This document shows, one piece after another, positions 33,512 through 39,567 of a stretch of DNA of 64,000 nt. The notes under the pieces are model-generated. The model was given only the letters and a program-made list of their open reading frames with translations. It ran no database searches and was not told the origin of the DNA. Position numbers and translations under genes: made by a program. Each line of letters opens with the position of its first letter. Position 1 is the stretch's first letter. The stretch comes from Streptomyces koelreuteriae (GTDB lineage Bacteria; Actinomycetota; Actinomycetes; Streptomycetales; Streptomycetaceae): NCBI RefSeq assembly GCF_018604545.1, contig NZ_CP075896.1, positions 2,666,001 through 2,730,000 on the forward strand. Reading direction: 5' to 3'.

Positions 33512-33547
33512 GCGCAGAAATATGTACGACTTTTCTGCGCATGTCAA
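33511..33547 (-). promoter_or_regulatory. Promoter of the leaderless transcript with an overlapping 10-bp inverted repeat operator
   Basis: Minus strand: -35 TTGACA (33542-33547), 17-bp spacer, -10 CATATT (33519-33524), and the ATG begins 8 nt after the -10. A perfect inverted repeat, TGCGCAGAAA (33511-33520) and TTTCTGCGCA (33532-33541) with an 11-nt centre, covers the spacer, the -10 and the start codon. A bound repressor would block RNA polymerase. The regulator is unknown and no regulator gene is adjacent. Confidence 0.8.
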
Positions 33548-33579
33548 CGCGCGGCGCTGGCCGGCCCCTGTGATGCCGG

Positions 33580-35148
33580 TCAATTCCCGGGGTAGGCCCA
33601 GGGGTTGGCACGGCAGCGGATGCCGTCGTGGTTGAGGAACTTGGTCTGCTGCTGCATGACCGGCGCGAGGTCGCCGTCCTTGTCGCAGGTGACGTGGTTG
33701 TAGCCGAGACGGTGTCCGACCTCGTGGTTGATCAGCATCTGCCGGTAGGCGTGGATCTTGTCGCCGTATGTCGGCGAACCCTGCGCCCACCGGTAGGCGT
33801 TGATCATCACGCGCTCGGTCGCGGCCGAGTCGCAGGAGACGTTGTCCACGGTGGTGTCCAGGCCGGACTTGGCGCACCAGTCGGCGGTCGTGCCGGGGCT
33901 GGCGAGAGTGATCACGAAGTCGGGGTTGCCGGAGTAGACGCGCTCGAAGGTGTGCGCGCCGTTGTGGGCCCAGCTGCGCTCGTCGTTGAGCGTCTTCTGC
34001 ACGGCCTCGGCGAAGAGTGCGCCGTCCAGCCCGAGTCCCTGCTCCACGTCGACGCGGTAGGTGTGCTTCTGTCCCCTGCCGGGTGCCTTCGCGACTCCGG
34101 GGACGGCGTCGAACTTCCCCGAGCCCTTGAGCTCGGCGCCGAGCGGGTACGTCCTGGCCATCTTCTCGTTGTACGTGAGCGGCTTGGCGTCGGACTCCGG
34201 GGCGGGGGTCTGCCCGCCGCTCTGGGGCGCGGGGTCCCGGACGTCGCGGGCCTGGTCCGTGGCGGACTGCGACTGCACGCCGGAACCGCCCTGGTCGTCG
34301 GCGACCTGGCCGGCGACGACCACGGCCAGCACGGTGGTGACGGCGGCGGCCGCGATGCCGGTGAAGGTACGGCCCTTGCCGCCCTTGACCGGCGCGGGCG
34401 CACCGGTGGGCTCCGCGTCGTCACGGTCGCGGTCCTGGTCACCGTCGAGTCCGGGGCCGAAGTCGCGGTCACGGCCGAAGCCGCGGTCACGGCCGAAGCC
34501 GCGGTCACGGCCGAAGTCGCGGTCCTGGTCGTCGAAGGGCGTGTCGGCCGGAGTGCCCGCGCCCCAGTCCGTGACGGAGGCGTATCCGTCCGCCGCGTGG
34601 GCGGAGGCGGCCGTACGGGGCGCGAAGACGTCGTCCCCTTCGCCGAAGGCGTCGAGGTAGTCCTGCCGCGGTCCGGGCACGGACGCCCGCCGCTGCCGCG
34701 GTATGGGAGCGGCGCCCCGGCCGTTCTCCCTCAACTCGCCCCAGCCGCCGCCGGGTTCCCGCTGCTCGGGGTGGCCTCCCCGGGCGGCGGGGAAGCCCTG
34801 CGCGGGGGTGCCGTCGGGCAGCCGCGGCACACCGCGTCCCGGCATGCCGTCCGGACGCCATCCGTCCGGCGGCTGCGGCGTCCCGTACGGAGGCGTGCCG
34901 GAACCCGGCGCGGGACCGGAGCCCGGCGCGGGCCGCGGCCCCGGCGTACGGCGAGGACCCGCGCCCGGCGGCGGCCAGCCGCCCTGCCCGGCGCCGGGCG
35001 GTACCGGCCGGCCTCCCCAGCCGGGGTCCGGCGCCTGGCCCTGCCCTGGTCTCTCTCCCTGCGCCGACCCGGCCCGGTCGTCCCGTACTGCGGTCGCGTC
35101 CGCGGTGTCGCCCTTGGCGACCGCCCCGCGGCGGCTGTGGCGTCCCAC
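33580..35148 (-). CDS. DUF3152 protein with a metzincin-like zinc motif and a Pro/Gly-rich N-terminus
   Basis: 522 residues. The first ~240 are disordered, with Pro/Gly-rich sequence and a tandem GRDRGF-type hexapeptide repeat. One membrane span follows (GIAAAAVTTVLAVVVAGQV), then an extracytoplasmic domain with NHEVGHRLGYNHVTC. HEVGHRLGYNH is exactly HExxHxxGxxH, the three-His zinc site of metzincin peptidases. Two Cys pairs may be disulfide-bonded. Peptidase activity is inferred; the DUF has no assigned function. It follows the alpha/beta hydrolase gene by 8 bp, so both form an operon. M. tuberculosis has a DUF3152 gene in the same neighbourhood. Confidence 0.85.
   Translation of the reverse strand: MGRHSRRGAVAKGDTADATAVRDDRAGSAQGERPGQGQAPDPGWGGRPVPPGAGQGGWPPPGAGPRRTPGPRPAPGSGPAPGSGTPPYGTPQPPDGWRPDGMPGRGVPRLPDGTPAQGFPAARGGHPEQREPGGGWGELRENGRGAAPIPRQRRASVPGPRQDYLDAFGEGDDVFAPRTAASAHAADGYASVTDWGAGTPADTPFDDQDRDFGRDRGFGRDRGFGRDRDFGPGLDGDQDRDRDDAEPTGAPAPVKGGKGRTFTGIAAAAVTTVLAVVVAGQVADDQGGSGVQSQSATDQARDVRDPAPQSGGQTPAPESDAKPLTYNEKMARTYPLGAELKGSGKFDAVPGVAKAPGRGQKHTYRVDVEQGLGLDGALFAEAVQKTLNDERSWAHNGAHTFERVYSGNPDFVITLASPGTTADWCAKSGLDTTVDNVSCDSAATERVMINAYRWAQGSPTYGDKIHAYRQMLINHEVGHRLGYNHVTCDKDGDLAPVMQQQTKFLNHDGIRCRANPWAYPGN
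34441..34530. repeat. 18-bp tandem repeat inside the DUF3152 gene
   Basis: A unit reading GGTCACGGCCGAAGCCGC is repeated three to four times with few changes, in frame in the DUF3152 gene. It encodes alternating Gly-Arg-Asp-Arg-Gly-Phe / Arg-Asp hexapeptides in the cytoplasmic, disordered half of the protein. Copy number could vary between strains. Confidence 0.7.
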
Positions 35149-35156
35149 TTCGCGCC

Positions 35157-36188
35157 TCAGCCCCCCATGCTCTCGTCGGTGCTTTCCCTGTCGACGGCGC
35201 CGTCCTTGGCCCGCCGTGCTCGCCGCGTGCCCAACTCTCCGGAGTCCGCGAGGAGTTCGCGAAACGCCAGGGCCACTGTCTCCGGGTACTCCATCATGGC
35301 CACGTGCCCCGCGTCCGGCAACGTCACCAGCCGCGAGTCACGAAAGGCCCGGGCCGCCTTCTGCGCCATGCGGAAGCCGACCAGTTGGTCACGGCCACCG
35401 TAGACGAGAAGGGTGGGCGCGAGAACGCGCTCGGCCTGGCGCCACAGCCCCTGCTGGCCGCCCAGCGTGTACGCGTTGACGATCCCGCGCGCGGACCGCG
35501 CCATGGCGTCCCAGAAGTACGGCAGCCGCAGCCGCCGCTCCATCTCCTGCACGGCGTTGCGGAAACCTTCCGGCGTCACCATGCCCGGATCCCCGTAACA
35601 CAGTGCCATGACGCCGCGGACCCGCTGCTCCGCCGTCCAGGCGCGGGTGAGCCGGGTGAAGAGCAGGGCGACTCCGGGCACCGCCAGCAGCCCGGTGGGC
35701 ACGGCGGAGCGCTGCACGCGGATTTCCGGCAGGGCGGGCGACACGAGCGTGAGCGTACGGACGAGATCGGGCCGTACGGCCGCGACACGGGTGGTGATGG
35801 CGCCACCGAGCGAGTTCCCGAACAGGTGCACGGGACCGCGGCCGGAGGCGTCGAGGTAGCGGATGACCGCGCGCGCGTGCCCGGTGACGGAGTAGTCGCC
35901 GTCGTCCGGTGGCGGGGAGTCGCCGAAGCCCGGCAGGTCGACGGCCTCACTGTCGACGGCGTCCTCCAGCAGCGGCATCAGCGCCGACCAGTTCTGCGAG
36001 GAACCGCCGAGCCCGTGCACGTAGAGCGCGGGCGGCAGCCCCTCGCGGGCGGGCGGTCGCGAGCGCACCGTCAGCGTGACCCCGGGCAGCTCCACCGACC
36101 GCAGCCGCTCGCCCTCCGCGACCCTGACGCCCCCCACCCTCGGCAGCACATTGGCGGGCGGCACGAACGGCAGCTCGGTCGAAGACAT
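35157..36188 (-). CDS. Alpha/beta hydrolase
   Basis: 343 residues. Oxyanion motif LYVHGLGGSSQNW, nucleophile loop LFGNSLGGAITTR (Ser in GNSLGG), acid region TLLVYGGRDQLVG and the late DAGHVAMMEYPE His. This is the hydrolase group that includes C-C bond hydrolases and epoxide hydrolases, substrate unknown. It has no signal peptide. It is upstream of the DUF3152 gene, separated by 8 bp, and its start is divergent from the small acidic gene at 36404. Confidence 0.87.
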   Translation of the reverse strand: MSSTELPFVPPANVLPRVGGVRVAEGERLRSVELPGVTLTVRSRPPAREGLPPALYVHGLGGSSQNWSALMPLLEDAVDSEAVDLPGFGDSPPPDDGDYSVTGHARAVIRYLDASGRGPVHLFGNSLGGAITTRVAAVRPDLVRTLTLVSPALPEIRVQRSAVPTGLLAVPGVALLFTRLTRAWTAEQRVRGVMALCYGDPGMVTPEGFRNAVQEMERRLRLPYFWDAMARSARGIVNAYTLGGQQGLWRQAERVLAPTLLVYGGRDQLVGFRMAQKAARAFRDSRLVTLPDAGHVAMMEYPETVALAFRELLADSGELGTRRARRAKDGAVDRESTDESMGG

Positions 36189-36403
36189 GCGGCAATGTTA
36201 CGAGACGATCACGCAGTGGCTCATGTGTTCGCCTGTGTTCGCCGTCACAAGAATCGGACAGGAGCAGTTCAGGGGGTGCGCACTGCGTCACACCCCGGAC
36301 GCGGATCGCATAGCGTCCGGATCGGGTGTCTCCTAGGCTCGTACAGAGGGCACCCGCATGTGGCCCCTGATCCTCAGGGACGTTCGTAGGAAGGGAGCCC
36401 AGC

Positions 36404-36628
36404 ATGGCCGTAGACCCCACCGACCCCGAGACATTCGAGGCCGAGGACGCGCCCCAGGCGCGGGAGTACGACGTCGAGGCCCCCGAGGTCGACGCGGCCG
36501 AGCAGCAGGCGGACCTCGCGCCGGACCGCGACGACCCGCTGACCGGCGTCGACCCGGACCGCGCCAACGAGGCCGATCTCGCGGAGCAGGCCCGGGTCGT
36601 CTCGCTCGACGAGGACGACTACCGGTGA
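36404..36628 (+). CDS. Small very acidic hypothetical protein
   Basis: A 74-residue protein strongly enriched in Asp, Glu and Ala (YDVEAPEVDAAEQQADLAPD; VVSLDEDDYR at the end). No domain is visible and it is likely disordered. It has a good Shine-Dalgarno (GAAGGGAG) about 7 nt before the ATG at 36404. It is a conserved-looking small actinobacterial gene, oriented with the TetR gene downstream. Function unknown. Confidence 0.7.
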   Translation: MAVDPTDPETFEAEDAPQAREYDVEAPEVDAAEQQADLAPDRDDPLTGVDPDRANEADLAEQARVVSLDEDDYR

Positions 36629-36834
36629 CGCTCCCCACCGGGGGCGGCAAGCAGCGCCGTTGAACAGGAAAGAGGCTGCATTTTGCCCGCTCTGCCCCTG
36701 TTTGAAACCTTCGCAACCGCTTTCGCAACCGTCCGGTCCGTGAAATTCTGCGTTCTCACCGCGCACACCACGGTTACCGAAAAGTACGATGGCGACGCGG
36801 CCAGATCCGCACGTGGACGACTATGGGAGGCGGC

Positions 36835-37476
36835 GTGACAGCCATCGAGCAGACAGAGGCGGTTCGCCCGCGGGGTACACGCCTGCCACGCCGTGCCCGA
36901 CGGAACCAGCTCCTGGGCGCCGCCCAGGAGGTCTTCGTGGCCCAGGGCTATCACGCGGCGGCGATGGACGACATCGCCGAGCGCGCGGGCGTCAGCAAGC
37001 CGGTGCTCTACCAGCACTTCCCGGGCAAGCTCGATCTCTACCTCGCCCTGCTCGACCAGCACTGCGAGTCGCTCATCCAGTCCGTGCGCCACGCGCTCGC
37101 CTCGACGACGGACAACAAGCAGCGCGTGCGGGCGACGATGGACGCGTATTTCGCGTACGTCGAGGACGACGGCGGCGCGTTCCGCCTGGTCTTCGAGTCG
37201 GACCTGACGAACGAGCCCGCCGTGCGCGAGCGCGTCGACAAGGTCACCAACGAGTGCGCGGAGGCGATCTGCGAGGTCATCGCCGAGGACACCGGCCTCT
37301 CGCAGGCGGAGTCGATGCTGCTCGCCTCGGGCCTGGGCGGCCTTGCCCAGGTCGTGGCGCGGTCCTGGCTGCACAGCGACCGCAGCGTGCCCCGCGATCA
37401 GGCGGTGCAGCTGCTGACCTCGCTGGCGTGGCGCGGCATCGCGGGCTTCCCGCTGCACGGGACCGATCACCACTGA
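36835..37476 (+). CDS. TetR-family transcriptional regulator
   Basis: 213 residues from GTG 36835 (Shine-Dalgarno GGGAGGCG upstream; an ATG-like frame at 36823 is less likely). The N-terminal helix-turn-helix reads QEVFVAQGYHAAAMDDIAER, AGVSKPVLYQHFPGKLDLYL, typical of TetR. The ligand-binding domain is all-helical. M. tuberculosis has a TetR gene at the same place in this cluster, next to DUF3107. No adjacent transporter or enzyme pair points to a ligand. The 5' region contains an 11/12 direct repeat of CTTTCGCAACCG. Confidence 0.9.
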   Translation: MTAIEQTEAVRPRGTRLPRRARRNQLLGAAQEVFVAQGYHAAAMDDIAERAGVSKPVLYQHFPGKLDLYLALLDQHCESLIQSVRHALASTTDNKQRVRATMDAYFAYVEDDGGAFRLVFESDLTNEPAVRERVDKVTNECAEAICEVIAEDTGLSQAESMLLASGLGGLAQVVARSWLHSDRSVPRDQAVQLLTSLAWRGIAGFPLHGTDHH

Positions 37477-37611
37477 CGCGTGCTTTGTTCCCGCCCGATG
37501 TTCGCTCGTGGCGTTCTCGGGCGGGGACTGCGGGTCCCCTCGCCGGGCTAATGTGTGCTGCGTACGGCGCGGAAGGTCGCGCACATCACTGACCGTCGGA
37601 GGGACATAGCC

Positions 37612-37839
37612 GTGGAGGTCAAGATCGGCGTGCAGCACGCGCCCCGCGAGATCGTTCTGGAGAGCGGTCAGAGCCCCGAGGAGGTCGAGCGCGTCGTGGC
37701 CGAGGCACTGGCCGGAAAGTCGCAGCTGCTGAGCCTCGTGGACGAACACGGCCGCAAGATCCTGGTCCCGGCCGACCGTCTCGCATACGTCGAGATCGGC
37801 GAGCCGGCCCCGCGCAAGGTGGGCTTCGGCGCGCTGTAG
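37612..37839 (+). CDS. DUF3107 protein
   Basis: A 75-residue protein starting at GTG 37612 with GGAGGG 8 nt upstream. It reads VKIGVQHAPREIVLESGQSP at the start and VPADRLAYVEIGEPAPRKVGFG at the end, the signature of the small actinobacterial DUF3107 family (TB9.4 type in mycobacteria). A single small beta-rich domain, no cysteines, cytoplasmic. Function unknown. Conserved neighbour of the TetR gene in M. tuberculosis. It is followed by a strong hairpin terminator. Confidence 0.88.
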   Translation: MEVKIGVQHAPREIVLESGQSPEEVERVVAEALAGKSQLLSLVDEHGRKILVPADRLAYVEIGEPAPRKVGFGAL

Positions 37840-37854
37840 ACGCGTGAGCGCAGC

Positions 37855-37885
37855 GGGGCGGGACAGCCATCGGCCGTCCCGCCCC
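37855..37885 (+). terminator. Terminator after the DUF3107 gene
   Basis: Perfect 10-bp stem GGGGCGGGAC (37855-37864) / GTCCCGCCCC (37876-37885), 11-nt loop, followed by GTTCGTGTTC, moderately T-rich. Confidence 0.85.
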
Positions 37886-38035
37886 GTTCGTGTTCTCCGG
37901 GGCCCCGTGCGGCACCTGGGTTCCTCCACGGATGGAGCACAGAGGGCCCACAGAAAGGGATTGGATTCCGCAGGTCAGGGGTAAGACGGGCTACGACCGA
38001 TTTGGGTAGGCCGGCCATGTGGGAGGGACCCCGAC

Positions 38036-38308
38036 ATGCTCCTGGAAGCGTTGAGCTCCGCGATCCTCGGTCTGGCTCTGGCCTGGGCGGCCACGCAACG
38101 CCTGTCGCACAGGCTCCCGGCCCGCCCCCTGGTCCTGTCGACCGGTGTCGCCGGAGCCCTCTTCGGAGCCTTCGTCATGCACAGCGCGCTGGAGGCCGGG
38201 CATCTGCTGCTGGTCCTGCTCGGCGCGGCGATCGTCTCGGTGGCCTCGCTGTCGCTGCTGCTGCGCCCGGCGGGGCGCCACCTGCGCCGACGATCAGCCA
38301 CGGCGTAG
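38036..38308 (+). CDS. Small membrane protein, unknown
   Basis: A 90-residue protein with three likely membrane spans (ALSSAILGLALAWAATQRL; VLSTGVAGALFGAFVMHSAL; HLLLVLLGAAIVSVASLSLLL) and a basic C-terminus. It has a good Shine-Dalgarno GGGAGGG about 8 nt before the ATG. No motif indicates a function. It is a conserved-looking Streptomyces gene placed between DUF3107 and a ferritin-like gene. A shared 29-bp intergenic repeat lies downstream at 38340. Confidence 0.65.
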   Translation: MLLEALSSAILGLALAWAATQRLSHRLPARPLVLSTGVAGALFGAFVMHSALEAGHLLLVLLGAAIVSVASLSLLLRPAGRHLRRRSATA

Positions 38309-38339
38309 CCGTCCGGGGCGGCGGACTACGCACCTGACA

Positions 38340-38368
38340 GGGGCGCGGGGAACCGCGCGGCCGGCCAC
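38340..38368. repeat. Dispersed Streptomyces intergenic element, copy 1
   Basis: GGGGCGCGGGGAAC followed by CGCGCGGCCGGCCAC. Only three mismatches in 29 bp separate it from a second copy at 48583-48611. Both copies lie in intergenic gaps, just past the stop of a small gene here. The core is familiar from many Streptomyces gaps. Confidence 0.65.
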
Positions 38369-38423
38369 CGGCGGCCCGCGGTCTCCCCACACCCCCGCGG
38401 AAGCGCCACCCTCTGGGAGAGCG

Positions 38424-39179
38424 CTACGCGGCCAGCCCCAGCGCGGCCATCCGCTTGGTGTGGGCCTCGGTGATCCGGGAGAACATCTTGCCGACCTCGG
38501 CCAGGTCGAACCCGTCCGCGACGCCGCCCACCAGCATGGTCGACAGCGCGTCCCGGTCGGCGACCACCCGCTGGGACTGCGACAGGGCCTCGCCCATCAG
38601 CCGCCGCGCCCACAGCGCGAGCCGTCCGCCCACGCGCGGGTCGGCGTCGATCGCGGCCCGCACCTTCTCCACGGCGAAGCCGCCGTGGCCGGTGTCGTCG
38701 AGCACGGCCAGCACCAGATCGCGGGAGTCGGAGTCCAGGCGGGCGGCGACCTCCCGGTAGAAGTCACTGGCGATGGAGTCGCCGACGTAGGCCTTGACCA
38801 GCCCCTCCAGCCAGTCCGAGGGGGCGGTCTGCTTGTGGAAGCCGTCGTAGGCGCCGACGAACGGCTGCATCGCCCGCGTCGGCTCCTCCCCGATCTCGGC
38901 GAGCCGGTCGCGCAGCCTCTCGAAGTGGTGGAACTCGGCCGAGGCCATCTTGGCCAGCTCCGCCTTGTCCGCCAGCGTCGGCGCCAGCTTGGCGTCCTCC
39001 GCGAGTCGCTCGAACGCCGCCAGCTCCCCGTAGGCGAGCGCGCCGAGCAGGTCCACGACAGCGGCGCGGTACTGCGGGTCGGCGGAGGCCGTCGCCCAGT
39101 CCCGGGCGGCGACTCCGGTGTGTTCGGCCGGGGTGGCGGTGGTGTCCGAGGCGTTCTCAGGCTTGTCAGAGCTCGTCAT
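38424..39179 (-). CDS. Ferritin-like fold protein
   Basis: A 251-residue helical protein. The core shows paired Glu/His patterns of a di-iron four-helix bundle: ALAYGELAAFERLAEDAK, EFHHFERLRDRLAEIGEEP and LDDTGHGGFAVEKVRAA. The first ~25 residues are Ser/Thr/Pro-rich. Similar proteins lie next to the rhlE gene in mycobacteria. I cannot tell whether it stores iron, oxidises a substrate, or is inert. Start ATG 39179. It is divergent from the helicase gene across a 388-bp gap. Confidence 0.8.
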   Translation of the reverse strand: MTSSDKPENASDTTATPAEHTGVAARDWATASADPQYRAAVVDLLGALAYGELAAFERLAEDAKLAPTLADKAELAKMASAEFHHFERLRDRLAEIGEEPTRAMQPFVGAYDGFHKQTAPSDWLEGLVKAYVGDSIASDFYREVAARLDSDSRDLVLAVLDDTGHGGFAVEKVRAAIDADPRVGGRLALWARRLMGEALSQSQRVVADRDALSTMLVGGVADGFDLAEVGKMFSRITEAHTKRMAALGLAA

Positions 39180-39567
39180 GAAGCGCACAATAGCCCGCCC
39201 GCCGGAAGGCGTAAGGCCCTGGTCAATCACTGTGACAACGGCTACGTGACCAAATCGGCCATCGCATGTGCGGGAATCCGGGGTATGGTGGTAATGCGCC
39301 TGCTGGTACTTCGACGTACCTCGACAGGCCGCACGTATGAGGATGCCCGGTCGGTGGCCCGATCGGCTCCGACCCGACAGACCTCCGCGTCCGTATGGCA
39401 CTGTGCGTACGGAGCCCGGAGGGACACCCTCAGCGGTACGAGCGCTAGAGCGTCGACAGTGGTCCCGTGCCCAACGGCACCGCCGCAAGGCCGCCGACGT
39501 CCCCGGCACGGTCCGTACACGACCCCCGCGCTCGCCTCGCACCGCCCCACACAGAAGAGGCAGCACC

